Below are positions 26,377-34,796 of a DNA stretch of 64,000 nt, piece after piece. The notes under the pieces are model-generated. The model ran no database searches and was not told the DNA's origin. It saw only the letters and a list, made by a program, of their open reading frames with translations. Numbering within the stretch: the stretch's first letter is position 1; every line of letters begins with the position of its first letter. Source of the DNA: an uncultured Parabacteroides sp. (GTDB lineage: Bacteria > Bacteroidota > Bacteroidia > Bacteroidales > Tannerellaceae); assembly GCF_902493135.1 (NCBI RefSeq), contig NZ_CABUOD010000007.1, positions 62,001 through 126,000 on the forward strand. The letters run 5' to 3'. The position numbers were made by a program, and so were the translations under genes.

Positions 26377-27033
26377 ATGAAAAATAAAATTCTATGCGTG
26401 ATTATGTCTTTGTTAATTCTGACGGGATGCGGGTCGATGAAGAATATGAGCCGGGAAGACCGGGCAGGCGTAGGAGCCCAGATCGGCGCCTTTGTCGGGT
26501 GGCTTTTCGGCGGAGCGGTCGGAAATGCCATAGACGATGATATCGGGGGTGACATAGGGGCGTTTGTCGGGACGGCGGTCGGAGGAATCGCCGGTGCGCA
26601 GATTGCTGCAAATACAGGCGACGAGGTAAGAGTGGAGAAGAGGAATCCGGGAAATTATACGCCGTCCTCGCATGTTTTGCTTCCTGATTTGCAGATCGAA
26701 GACATCCTGCTGGAAGAGGACAGCGTCACCCGCGATAACAAGATCAATGCAGGCGAAACCTGCCGTATCTCCCTCGTGATCGTGAACAACAGCTTTCAGG
26801 ATGCTTTGGACGTGGAACCGATAGTGAAAGTTGAGAAAGGAAAGCATCTGAAACTCTCCGAACCGGTCAAGATAGCTAAAATCACCCGCGACGACCGTAT
26901 CACCTATAACGTCACGGTGCAGGCCTCCCCGAAGTTGCGTACGGGCGAAGTTGTGTTCAGCGTCCGCCTGAAAGAGGGGCGTGGCAATGGCACGGAGGAG
27001 GAGACGTTCACGGTCGGGACGCTGGGCGACTGA
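26377..27033 (+). CDS. Glycine-zipper lipoprotein with Ig-like C-terminal domain
   Basis: The 218-residue lipoprotein has a signal peptide ending LTGCG. Residues about 30-80 are two Gly-rich helices (GVGAQIGAFVGWLFGGAVGN and IGAFVGTAVGGIAGAQIAAN) of the glycine-zipper type, which insert in or stack on membranes. The last 110 residues form a beta-sandwich-like domain (ISLVIVNNSFQDALDVEPIV). Proteins of this build are thought to act at the outer membrane, but the function is unknown. It is a single gene with its own good promoter, divergent from the helicase. Confidence 0.8.
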   Translation: MKNKILCVIMSLLILTGCGSMKNMSREDRAGVGAQIGAFVGWLFGGAVGNAIDDDIGGDIGAFVGTAVGGIAGAQIAANTGDEVRVEKRNPGNYTPSSHVLLPDLQIEDILLEEDSVTRDNKINAGETCRISLVIVNNSFQDALDVEPIVKVEKGKHLKLSEPVKIAKITRDDRITYNVTVQASPKLRTGEVVFSVRLKEGRGNGTEEETFTVGTLGD

Positions 27034-27136
27034 CTGCATACGATTTGTACCAACGGATATTTGAGGAAATACTACAATAGGACCGGAGATGGCAGGAGGT
27101 TTGATTTGTTTTTCATTACAAAAAATAATATATTAT

Positions 27137-27167
27137 ATTGCGAAGTAGAATATATTATTTATATTTG
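27137..27167 (+). promoter_or_regulatory. Promoter (ATTG-N19-TATATTTG) with long leader
   Basis: TATATTTG at 27160-27167 with ATTG 19 bp upstream gives a strong promoter for the barrel-gene cluster. The 27034-27326 gap is otherwise AT-rich, and the leader of about 150 nt has only a small GGAC/GTCC hairpin. Confidence 0.6.
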
Positions 27168-27326
27168 TCATATATTGTTCAACCTTAAATAAAAGGACGG
27201 AATAAGGAAGGAGGATTATTATTCGTCTATTAGTCTGAAGCAAAAGAATCGGGGGATCCGGTGTGATTTCGTGCGGACGTAAGTCCTGATGTTCGCTTGA
27301 TGTGTTAACTAAAAAAATAAAAATAT

Positions 27327-28037
27327 ATGAATCAAAAAAAAATCAAACGAAGGTTGTTTCCTCTTTTACTATTTTTTATTGTCTTCTTCCCACTCTTGTC
27401 TTTCGGTCAAGCGGAGAAAGCGCGTTTTTTAGATAAATGGTCGATCGGTGGCGGTTATAATTTCTTGCATCGATCGAAAAGACCATTTGATGAGAGTACT
27501 ATTGAATTGTCGGTCAAATATCGGTTAACCAATAGGCATTCATTCTATTTGACCTTCCCTCTTTATTTCGAAAATCATAAACGCGAGCAAGGGGATTTCC
27601 AATTGGTCGTATTTGATGATCCTTGGCTATATCGTATTTGGGGAACGGCTTTAGGGTATAATTATACGGTTTTTGGCAGGAAAGGTTTTTCCGTGTTTAT
27701 CGGAATCGGTTTTGATTTTAAGAGGAACTATAGGCAATATAAAGATTATCATTATGTGGATGACAATCAAGAGAACAAAATAGAAGATCATGATCTACGT
27801 GAGTATCAAAATAATGCTTATGGCGTGTCTCCTCAAGCCGGCCTTTCTTATCGGTATGGTCATTTGGGTTGTGATTTGAAATATACATTCTCTGCTATGT
27901 TGGATATGTATAAACAAGATATTATTCTTAGCAACGGGGATAGATACCATGCCGATTTAAATCCCCGTTTTGACAAATATATCAAATCTTACCGAAGCCT
28001 GCATGGCTTGTCTCTTAGTCTGTTTTATTATTTTTAA
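27327..28037 (+). CDS. Outer-membrane beta-barrel protein, copy 1 of identical pair
   Basis: The 236-residue protein has a signal peptide (ending in LLSFGQ) and a barrel-like series of strands ending LSLFYYF. I do not recognise a family. From residue 20 onward it is identical to the next gene. Only the first 19 codons (hydrophobic signal part, MNQKKIKRRLFPLLLFF) differ. It is the first gene of a cluster with copy 2 and a large secreted protein with a type IX-like tail, so it may be a partner in anchoring or secretion; this is inference from position. Confidence 0.75.
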   Translation: MNQKKIKRRLFPLLLFFIVFFPLLSFGQAEKARFLDKWSIGGGYNFLHRSKRPFDESTIELSVKYRLTNRHSFYLTFPLYFENHKREQGDFQLVVFDDPWLYRIWGTALGYNYTVFGRKGFSVFIGIGFDFKRNYRQYKDYHYVDDNQENKIEDHDLREYQNNAYGVSPQAGLSYRYGHLGCDLKYTFSAMLDMYKQDIILSNGDRYHADLNPRFDKYIKSYRSLHGLSLSLFYYF

Positions 28038-28048
28038 ATTGTAGTATT

Positions 28049-28756
28049 ATGAGAAGATTATTTAAACGAAGGTCTTTGTCCATTTTATTGTTTGTTGCTT
28101 GCTTCTTCCCACTCTTGTCTTTCGGTCAAGCGGAGAAAGCGCGTTTTTTAGATAAATGGTCGATCGGTGGCGGTTATAATTTCTTGCATCGATCGAAAAG
28201 ACCATTTGATGAGAGTACTATTGAATTGTCGGTCAAATATCGGTTAACCAATAGGCATTCATTCTATTTGACCTTCCCTCTTTATTTCGAAAATCATAAA
28301 CGCGAGCAAGGGGATTTCCAATTGGTCGTATTTGATGATCCTTGGCTATATCGTATTTGGGGAACGGCTTTAGGGTATAATTATACGGTTTTTGGCAGGA
28401 AAGGTTTTTCCGTGTTTATCGGAATCGGTTTTGATTTTAAGAGGAACTATAGGCAATATAAAGATTATCATTATGTGGATGACAATCAAGAGAACAAAAT
28501 AGAAGATCATGATCTACGTGAGTATCAAAATAATGCTTATGGCGTGTCTCCTCAAGCCGGCCTTTCTTATCGGTATGGTCATTTGGGTTGTGATTTGAAA
28601 TATACATTCTCTGCTATGTTGGATATGTATAAACAAGATATTATTCTTAGCAACGGGGATAGATACCATGCCGATTTAAATCCCCGTTTTGACAAATATA
28701 TCAAATCTTACCGAAGCCTGCATGGCTTGTCTCTTAGTCTGTTTTATTACTTTTAA
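28049..28756 (+). CDS. Outer-membrane beta-barrel protein, copy 2 of identical pair
   Basis: The 235-residue protein starts 11 bp after copy 1. Bases 28102-28749 repeat 27383-28030 with no difference that I can see by eye; one synonymous change (TAT/TAC) follows near the end. The signal peptide is different (MRRLFKRRSLSILLFVA). This pattern points to a recent gene conversion or duplication that stopped at the signal-peptide codons. The predicted location is the outer membrane. Confidence 0.75.
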   Translation: MRRLFKRRSLSILLFVACFFPLLSFGQAEKARFLDKWSIGGGYNFLHRSKRPFDESTIELSVKYRLTNRHSFYLTFPLYFENHKREQGDFQLVVFDDPWLYRIWGTALGYNYTVFGRKGFSVFIGIGFDFKRNYRQYKDYHYVDDNQENKIEDHDLREYQNNAYGVSPQAGLSYRYGHLGCDLKYTFSAMLDMYKQDIILSNGDRYHADLNPRFDKYIKSYRSLHGLSLSLFYYF

Positions 28757-28768
28757 AAATTTAATATT

Positions 28769-29134
28769 ATGAGAACATTGATTTTTATTTTAGCAATATG
28801 GAGCAATATTACCTTCATGGTTCAAGCACAGGAACTTAAAGAAAAGGGAGAGCATAAAGATTTTGTTTTGCCTGGTACAAAAATAGACTATACCCTTGCA
28901 GATCCAGAAGGAGGAACGATAAAAAACATAGAATGGACGGTTACCGGAGGTTCTTTCAATGAGTTGTCTGATGTTACATCTATCAAATATAGTAAGGAAA
29001 AGGAGATGACTGTATATTGGAGGAATCCGAAAGCTACAGGTACAAACGCTCCACAAGGGACTATCAGTGCAAAGATTGATTATACCGTAGGTAATACTGA
29101 TTACAATGCGGAAAAAAACTTGTTCAAAAAATAA
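28769..29134 (+). CDS. N-terminal part of a frameshifted secreted protein
   Basis: The 121-residue frame begins with a signal peptide (FMVQAQ) and a beta-rich region (IKNIEWTVTGGSFNE). It stops at 29132-29134 shortly after an A7 tract (29112-29118). One extra A there would join it, as EKKLVQKIKSYNGV, to the open frame that continues to 30771 without any gap. So this is most likely the 5' part of one gene of about 667 codons. Whether the split is a pseudogene, a phase-variable tract or is repaired by slippage cannot be seen from one sequence. Confidence 0.7.
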   Translation: MRTLIFILAIWSNITFMVQAQELKEKGEHKDFVLPGTKIDYTLADPEGGTIKNIEWTVTGGSFNELSDVTSIKYSKEKEMTVYWRNPKATGTNAPQGTISAKIDYTVGNTDYNAEKNLFKK

Positions 29135-29196
29135 AAAGTTACAATGGAGTAACGCCTCCTCCTATCAGAATAAAAAGTGGAAAGAAAACAATTCCG

Positions 29197-30771
29197 TTGG
29201 GAACGGAGTCATTTGTGGTAGAATTGACAAGTGTTTTTAATTTGCCGTATATTATTGATAATAAAAATGTTAAAGTAGATAACCTTGAATGGATAATGCC
29301 TAAATCCTGGTATGGAAATGATACTGTAATTAAGAATACAGCTTCTTCTATCTCTGTTACTCCCGACTATTTTACCGACGGAATGATAAAGGTAAGAGGC
29401 ATAAATCCCGAATATGAGAAAGACAAGACTGCTTTTTCGTCTATCACCGTCAAGCGGGAATTCAACTATTCCGCTTATCCGGCTACGATTCAATATGGCG
29501 TGTCACAGACATTCACCTATACGGTGCCTGCCGTATCTGGCGTGGCTTACGAATGGTCGGTGCCATCCGGATGGACGATTGTTTCGGGGGCAAACACCAA
29601 TTCTATCCGTGTGACGAAAAGCCCGTGCGCCACAAGTGCTGATGTGAAGGTTCGGTTAAAAAACGGAAACAAATATTCGGGGTGGTTCATGGCTCCCAAC
29701 ACGACGGTTCTGCCACCGAACCTGACGATACCGTCCATCGAGCAATTCCGTGACATCAGTATATCCGTCGATATACCGAGTGACAAGATCGAATCGTTTA
29801 CGATCACGGGGACCGGAGTTTCCATTGCCGGAGGGAAGGGAACAAATACGTTGGTGTGCCGGTTTGACAATGTCGGGAGTCAGGAAATAAATATCTCTCT
29901 GAAACTGAAAGAGTGTGGAAGCTCTTATACGTTGAAAAAGACGGTTGATGTTTCGAAGATACAATTGGAAATTACCGGTCTCGACGGAATATGTCCGTCC
30001 AGCCAAACATATAATTATTCTATTTCGGACTTGCCGGCAGGAGCAACGGTATCTTGGAGTTGCGGAAACCATATAAGCATAGTCGGCAGTTCGTCCGGTA
30101 ATAATTGCAGTGTTAAAGGAACTTCCGGAGGAGGAAGCGCCATATTTGCACATGTGACTGTAAGGGGAGTGACTGTCCGGATCGACAAGGATGTTGTTGT
30201 CTCGACTCCGTTAAACGATCCGTATGCCAAAGTCTCGATAGATTATTCCAAGGAAAGCAATAATAAATTGATGTTGATTGCCAAATTGTCTCAAATATAT
30301 GGCGTCTTAGGATTTATTTGGAATGCCACTCCTATAGGGACAGGCAACAGCTATAGTACGCAAACCGGACCATCCGGTGATTATTGGACTATCCCGAATG
30401 GAAATTATAATATTGAATTAAGAGTGATTACTCATTGTGGGTTATTATTACAGACAAGAGCGGTTTACGGAGTAGGTTCTTATGCTTTTTCCGTTTATCC
30501 GAATCCGGCCGACCGAACTTTGTTTGTCGATGTTGCAGAACCGGAGAAAACCATCAGTGCGGATGAGGCTGTATGGGCTCCTAAAACGGCATCCACCTCG
30601 TATGAACTGCGTTTGTTCAATTTCCAAGGTCTCCTTGTCCGCAATTTGCGTATGACGGACCGGCAAGTGTCGATTGATGTTTCCGGGTTGCCCGGTGGCA
30701 ATTATTTCTTACATATTTTTCGTGATGGTGTGGCGGAACCGGAGGTTCATAAAGTCATAGTCTCTCATTGA
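29197..30771 (+). CDS. C-terminal part of the frameshifted secreted protein, T9SS-type sorting domain
   Basis: The frame is open from before the A7 tract; the first ATG in it is at 29197, giving 524 residues. It holds several Ig/PKD-like beta domains (TYTVPAVSGVAYEWSVPSGW, YNYSISDLPAGATVSW). The last 85 residues form a type-A type IX secretion C-terminal domain: FSVYPNPADRTLFVDV, YELRLFNFQGLLVRNL, DVSGLPGGNYFLHI and HKVIV. Without the 5' part it lacks a signal peptide and could not be exported. It should be read together with 28769-29134. Confidence 0.7.
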   Translation: MGTESFVVELTSVFNLPYIIDNKNVKVDNLEWIMPKSWYGNDTVIKNTASSISVTPDYFTDGMIKVRGINPEYEKDKTAFSSITVKREFNYSAYPATIQYGVSQTFTYTVPAVSGVAYEWSVPSGWTIVSGANTNSIRVTKSPCATSADVKVRLKNGNKYSGWFMAPNTTVLPPNLTIPSIEQFRDISISVDIPSDKIESFTITGTGVSIAGGKGTNTLVCRFDNVGSQEINISLKLKECGSSYTLKKTVDVSKIQLEITGLDGICPSSQTYNYSISDLPAGATVSWSCGNHISIVGSSSGNNCSVKGTSGGGSAIFAHVTVRGVTVRIDKDVVVSTPLNDPYAKVSIDYSKESNNKLMLIAKLSQIYGVLGFIWNATPIGTGNSYSTQTGPSGDYWTIPNGNYNIELRVITHCGLLLQTRAVYGVGSYAFSVYPNPADRTLFVDVAEPEKTISADEAVWAPKTASTSYELRLFNFQGLLVRNLRMTDRQVSIDVSGLPGGNYFLHIFRDGVAEPEVHKVIVSH

Positions 30772-30877
30772 TGTTTTAAGAGCGATCTGAAACCGGATTG
30801 TTTTTTGAAGGAGTCATAATCCTATTGGTTGGGCAGTAATTTCCATAAATGACTGTCCAATCTATCTAATTAATCGT

Positions 30878-30885
30878 TACCTTTG
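30878..30885 (+). promoter_or_regulatory. Promoter -7 element (TACCTTTG)
   Basis: Exact TAnnTTTG box 33 bp before the cysteine desulfidase gene; no clear -33 TTTG. Confidence 0.55.
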
Positions 30886-30917
30886 TCCGTATAAAGTCAA
30901 AAATATCGATCTATATC

Positions 30918-32210
30918 ATGGATAAAACAACTCAAACACAAATCATCAAACTTATACATCAGGAAGTGATTCCCGCTATCGGCTGTACGGAACCGGTTGC
31001 GGTCGCATTGGCAGCCGCCAAGGCTGCCGAGGTTTTAGGCTGCAAGCCGGAGAAGACGGAAGTATTCCTGAGTGCCAATATCCTGAAGAATGCGATGGGC
31101 GTCGGAATACCCGGAACCGGAATGGTCGGGTTGCCGATAGCGATCGCTTTGGGTACGCTGATCGGCAAGTCCGCATACGGCCTTGAAGTCTTGCGCGACC
31201 TGACACCGGAAGCGCTCGCCGAAGGAAAGCAGGTGATCGAAGATAAACGGATTCATATCGCTTTAAAGGAAAATGTCGACAAACTCTATATCGAAGTGAT
31301 TTGTTCGGCCGGAAATGAAACTTCGCGGGTGATGATCTGCCATGAACATACGAATATCGTGTATGTGGAGAAGAATGGCGCTGTCCTGACAGACCGGAGG
31401 AAAGAAGGGGCTGCCTGCGATGCTTCGGACGATGAAGACGAACTGAGGCTCTCTTTCTCTACCGTGTATGAGTTTGCGATGGAAATGCCGCTCGACGAGA
31501 TCCGTTTTATCCTGGAGACTGCCGATCTGAACCGGAAAGCGGCCGAGGCTTCCCTGAAGGGGAACTTCGGGCATACGGTCAGCAAGACCGTTTCCGGCGC
31601 ATACGGACGTAAATATATGGGCGATTCTGCCTATACCCACATGTTGGCTATGACGGCTGCCGCCTGCGATGCCCGCATGGATGGCGCCATGATACCGGTG
31701 ATGAGTAACTCCGGTAGCGGCAACCAGGGGATTGCCGCGACGCTTCCCGTCCTTTCTTTTGCCGAAGACATCGAATGTACGGAAGAACAGTTGATCCGCG
31801 CCCTGATGCTAAGCCATCTGATGGTCATCTATATCAAACAGAGCTTAGGACGCCTGTCCGCTCTTTGCGGTTGCGTGGTGGCCGCTACGGGAGCCAGTTG
31901 CGGCATCACCTATCTGATGGGGGGCGATAAGGTGCAGATTTCCTATGCGATCAAGAATATGATCGGCAACATCACCGGCATGATCTGCGACGGGGCTAAA
32001 CCCAGTTGCGCCATGAAAGTTTCCAGCGGCGTTTCGACCGCGATGTTGTCCGCGCTGATGGCAATGGAAAACAAGGTGGTGACTCCGGTCGAAGGCATTA
32101 TCGATGAGGATGTCGACAAGTCGATCATCAACCTGACTTCCATCGGTTCCAAAGGTATGGAAGCCACCGATAAGCTGGTGTTGGATATCATGACCGGAAA
32201 ATCCTGCTGA
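30918..32210 (+). CDS. cyuA: L-cysteine desulfidase / UPF0597 family (CyuA, YhaM)
   Basis: The 430-residue cytoplasmic protein belongs to the iron-sulfur serine/cysteine dehydratase alpha-type family. AIGCTEPVAVALAAAKAAE, MSNSGSGNQGIAATLPV and GASCGITYLMGG are its conserved Cys- and Gly-rich blocks; the Cys residues there and in MICDGAKPSCAMKVSSG could hold a [4Fe-4S] cluster. CyuA-type members split cysteine to pyruvate, ammonia and sulfide. Serine dehydration is an alternative. It starts an operon with the winged-helix gene 10 bp downstream. The cysK gene in the window makes cysteine, the opposite direction. Confidence 0.88.
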   Translation: MDKTTQTQIIKLIHQEVIPAIGCTEPVAVALAAAKAAEVLGCKPEKTEVFLSANILKNAMGVGIPGTGMVGLPIAIALGTLIGKSAYGLEVLRDLTPEALAEGKQVIEDKRIHIALKENVDKLYIEVICSAGNETSRVMICHEHTNIVYVEKNGAVLTDRRKEGAACDASDDEDELRLSFSTVYEFAMEMPLDEIRFILETADLNRKAAEASLKGNFGHTVSKTVSGAYGRKYMGDSAYTHMLAMTAAACDARMDGAMIPVMSNSGSGNQGIAATLPVLSFAEDIECTEEQLIRALMLSHLMVIYIKQSLGRLSALCGCVVAATGASCGITYLMGGDKVQISYAIKNMIGNITGMICDGAKPSCAMKVSSGVSTAMLSALMAMENKVVTPVEGIIDEDVDKSIINLTSIGSKGMEATDKLVLDIMTGKSC

Positions 32211-32220
32211 CAATAAGAAT

Positions 32221-33276
32221 ATGCTGACCGATATCCGCCTGTTAAGCCAGCAATTGGCAAAACCCCGGTTCAAGAGTCCGAAGGAAGTGGTTGCCTGGAT
32301 GGGAGCTATCCAGGCACAGGAATATGCAATGGCGAAATGGGCGGTCGGAACCCGCTTGAAATCGTCATCGTTGCAGGCGGTGGACGATGCGCTTGCAAAG
32401 GGGGAAATCCTGCGTACCCATATATTACGACCGACCTGGCATTTCATCGCAGCAGAGGATATCCGCTGGATGTTGCAATTGTCGGGAGGCCGTATACGGA
32501 CGGCTTTCGATTCTTATGCCAAAAGCCGGAAGATGGAGATAACCGGAAGTTTCTATGCGAAAGGTTGCAGACTGCTGGAACAATTGTTGGGTGGGAACAA
32601 GAGCCTGACAAAACAGGAGTTGACGGATGAGTTCGGCCGGGCAGGGGTCGAGGCAGACAATCACTTGATACATTATTTCCTGGTCCGTGCCGAAACGGAT
32701 GGCCTTATATGCAGCGGGGTGGATAAGAACAGGAAGCCGACCTATGCTTTGTTGGAAGAACGTGTGCCTCCGGTGAAAGAACTCCTTCGGGAAGAGGCAC
32801 TTGCCCGGTTGGCTACCTTGTATTTCCAAAGCCATTCTCCGGCGACGTTGCCCGATTTTGTCTGGTGGTCCGGTTTGACGACGGCTGAGGCGCGGCAAGC
32901 GGTTGCTTTGATTGAAGGTGATCTGCTTGCCGAAAAGTTTGATTCGGAAACCTTTTATCTGCATACAACCTGTGACCAGAAGGCCCGTTGCCGGAAAGTG
33001 CTGCATCTGTTGCCTTCGTATGATGAATATCTGATCAGTTATAAAGACCGGACGACCGTTATGCTACGTGAACATCATCCTAAGGCATTCAATACGTACG
33101 GCATCTTTTACCCCGTGATCCTGTATAATGGCCGTATCGTCGGCAACTGGAAAAAAGATCCGAAGAAGAAAGTACTTGCTGTCGAAACTTCTTTGTTCGA
33201 TGAATCCTTCGATCTCCCGGAAGATTTGCTGAAAAAGGCTGTCGATTATTATTGCTCTTTCCACATCAAAAAGTAG
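32221..33276 (+). CDS. Winged-helix DNA-binding protein (HTH_42; AlkX/YcaQ superfamily)
   Basis: The 351-residue cytoplasmic protein has the DUF1006/HTH_42 architecture of several winged-helix units (LTKQELTDEFGRAGVEADNH is one). The motif AIQAQE near residue 30 recalls the QxQ motif of YcaQ/AlkX-type glycosylases that open DNA crosslinks and remove bulky alkyl adducts. VDLVWWSG-like residues appear as FVWWSGLTTAEARQAV. The exact reaction is not proven for this branch. It follows cyuA by 10 bp, likely in one transcript. Confidence 0.82.
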   Translation: MLTDIRLLSQQLAKPRFKSPKEVVAWMGAIQAQEYAMAKWAVGTRLKSSSLQAVDDALAKGEILRTHILRPTWHFIAAEDIRWMLQLSGGRIRTAFDSYAKSRKMEITGSFYAKGCRLLEQLLGGNKSLTKQELTDEFGRAGVEADNHLIHYFLVRAETDGLICSGVDKNRKPTYALLEERVPPVKELLREEALARLATLYFQSHSPATLPDFVWWSGLTTAEARQAVALIEGDLLAEKFDSETFYLHTTCDQKARCRKVLHLLPSYDEYLISYKDRTTVMLREHHPKAFNTYGIFYPVILYNGRIVGNWKKDPKKKVLAVETSLFDESFDLPEDLLKKAVDYYCSFHIKK

Positions 33277-33277
33277 G

Positions 33278-33304
33278 AATTCCACAACCGGTTGTGGAAT
33301 TTTT
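33278..33304. terminator. 24-bp perfect palindrome, terminator or activator site
   Basis: AATTCCACAACC and its exact inverse meet at 33289/33290 (33278-33301) and are followed by a short T-run. It could end the cyuA transcript. It is also placed about 155 bp before a predicted sigma-54 start, a normal distance for an enhancer-binding protein site. Two more AATT-led 20-bp units follow at 33298 and 33318. Confidence 0.6.
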
Positions 33305-33417
33305 ACACACTGTCCCCAATTTGTTCCACACTTTCCCGATTCCTTTTATATTATGTGTCGTTTTTATAACCGTGTATATCAGTATCTTATTTATAAATAC
33401 ATCCCGTTTTTCATTTC

Positions 33418-33433
33418 TGGCACGTCCTTTGCA
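33418..33433 (+). promoter_or_regulatory. Sigma-54 (RpoN) promoter
   Basis: TGGCACG-TCCT-TTGCA is a complete match to the sigma-54 consensus TGGCACG-N4-TTGCA, with GG at -24 and GC at -12. It points to the right into a stretch without an open frame. The expected start is about 33442-33446. Confidence 0.75.
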
Positions 33434-33441
33434 ACTTATTT

Positions 33442-33556
33442 ATCAGAATTAGATATTATCCTTCCCAAGATATTGTTTTCTGATTAAATATTTGATTAGA
33501 AAAAACTTATCGATTTTAAATCCGCTTCGCCTGTGAAGGTAAAGCGGATTTTTTAT
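33442..33556 (+). ncRNA. Candidate sigma-54-dependent small RNA
   Basis: Between the sigma-54 promoter and a strong terminator there is no ATG in any plus frame up to 33520. The predicted transcript, about 112-115 nt, starts with a hairpin whose arms ATCAGAA (33442-33448) and TTCTGAT (33478-33484) are perfectly complementary. It ends with the terminator hairpin. This arrangement is that of an sRNA. No family is recognised. Confidence 0.6.
33518..33556 (+). terminator. Rho-independent terminator
   Basis: AAATCCGCTT (33518-33527) and AAGCGGATTT (33542-33551) form a stem extended by an inner CTTC/GAAG, followed by a T-run on the plus strand only. It ends 2 bp before the end of the convergent corA gene, so it serves plus-strand transcription. 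Confidence 0.8.
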
Positions 33557-33558
33557 GT

Positions 33559-34485
33559 TTAGAACCATTTTATCTTCTTGAAAATAAAGAACGATAAGGC
33601 CGACAATGTGATAGAGACAATGACGATGACGGCAAAACCGTATGGCATGTTCTCACCATAGATCGGGACGTTCATACCGTAGAAGCTGGCGATGAGGGTG
33701 GGAACCATCAGGATGATGGAGATGGAGGTCATGCGTTTCATGATGGTATTCACGTTGTTGGAGATGATGGAGGCGAACGCGTCCATCGTGCCGGTCAGGA
33801 TGTCGCTATAGATATTGACTGTGAGGTGCGCCTGCTTCAACTCGGTTTCCACGTCTTCCACCAGCTCGTTGTCCATATAAACCGGTTCTTGGAAGATGCT
33901 TTGAAGCTTGGTGAGCATCACTTCATTGCCACGGATGGAAGTATTGAAGTAAACCATGCTCTTCTCCAACTTCATCAGGCGAAGCAGGTCTTCGTTCCGA
34001 ATGCTTTTTTCCAAAGCTTTTTCGGCATGCGCCACCTCGTTGTTGATTTGTTTCAGATATTTCAGGAACCATACGGCGGACGAATGGATCAGCCGCAGGA
34101 TCAGGTCGTATTTATGACGTACGACAATCTCTTTACGGCGTGTGTAGCGGATAAAGTCCGGTATCAGTTCCGTCTTATAATAGCAAACGGATATGATGAT
34201 TTCATTGTTTGTCATAATCCCTAAAGGGATAGTCGTGAAAGGAATACCTTGTTCCTGGCTCTGCACCGGGATTCGAATGATAGTCAATAACCAATTCCCT
34301 TCATATTCGATACGCGGGCGTTCGTCCGTATCGGCAATATCGCTTAAAAAAGATTCGGGAACATTGAATTGGTTTGTCAGGTAATGGATATCCTCCGGTG
34401 TGGGACATTCTACATTGATCCAGCTGTTTGGAAGCCACTGGTCTTTTTCCACAAAGCCGGCTTCACAATAAAGAAAAGTTCTCAT
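33559..34485 (-). CDS. corA: CorA-family magnesium/divalent cation channel
   Basis: The 308-residue protein has a large cytoplasmic N-terminal funnel with a long helix. Two C-terminal membrane helices follow, with the YGMNVP signature between them. The family lets Mg2+ (sometimes Co2+ or Ni2+) into the cell. The ATG ending at 34485 has a perfect AGGAGG site 6 bp upstream, which decides the start over the ATG ending at 34512. A minus-strand -7 box (CAAAGATA at 34620-34627) lies 135 bp upstream. Confidence 0.94.
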   Translation of the reverse strand: MRTFLYCEAGFVEKDQWLPNSWINVECPTPEDIHYLTNQFNVPESFLSDIADTDERPRIEYEGNWLLTIIRIPVQSQEQGIPFTTIPLGIMTNNEIIISVCYYKTELIPDFIRYTRRKEIVVRHKYDLILRLIHSSAVWFLKYLKQINNEVAHAEKALEKSIRNEDLLRLMKLEKSMVYFNTSIRGNEVMLTKLQSIFQEPVYMDNELVEDVETELKQAHLTVNIYSDILTGTMDAFASIISNNVNTIMKRMTSISIILMVPTLIASFYGMNVPIYGENMPYGFAVIVIVSITLSALSFFIFKKIKWF

Positions 34486-34619
34486 TATTGCCTCCTTTCG
34501 TTTTTTTGTCAACGTACAGAGGCCTTGCTGTTTTTACCCCTGCGCGTTACGTGTTACTTACTGTTTCTGTTTCTCGCGGAATACTGTCGTCCATAATTTA
34601 TCATTACTTTTTACGGCTG

Positions 34620-34627
34620 CAAAGATA
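34620..34627 (-). promoter_or_regulatory. Promoter -7 element for corA
   Basis: CAAAGATA is TATCTTTG on the minus strand, an exact TAnnTTTG match. The leader would be about 130 nt; I see no known Mg2+ riboswitch fold in it. Confidence 0.5.
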
Positions 34628-34705
34628 GAAAAATCCGGCAAGAGTCAAATCTCTTGGAATAGATGTTTTGACTGTTTCATCCTCTTGTTATGTAGATATT
34701 ATACG

Positions 34706-34774
34706 AAATTGCACTGTGAGAGTGCAATTTTATATACCATTTTGCACTATCAAAGTGCAAAATGGCTATCTTTG
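34706..34774 (+). promoter_or_regulatory. Twin palindromic operators and promoter
   Basis: AAATTGCACT-N5-AGTGCAATTT (34706-34730) and CCATTTTGCACT-N5-AGTGCAAAATGG (34737-34765) are perfect inverted repeats sharing the core TTGCACT-N5-AGTGCAA, with centres 33 bp apart. The -7 box TATCTTTG (34767-34774) follows at once, and a TTTG (34741-34744) in the second repeat could be the -33 box. A protein bound here would cover the promoter, or the RNA could fold into two hairpins. Confidence 0.75.
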
Positions 34775-34796
34775 TCTGAGACAAGAAATAAAGATC

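Noticed and set aside
33278..33301. Recombination site for the tyrosine recombinase at 37491
   Set aside because: The palindrome shares no sequence with the 23-bp repeats beside the recombinase.
34486..34619. Mg2+ riboswitch upstream of corA
   Set aside because: The leader has no long conserved stems that I can recognise.
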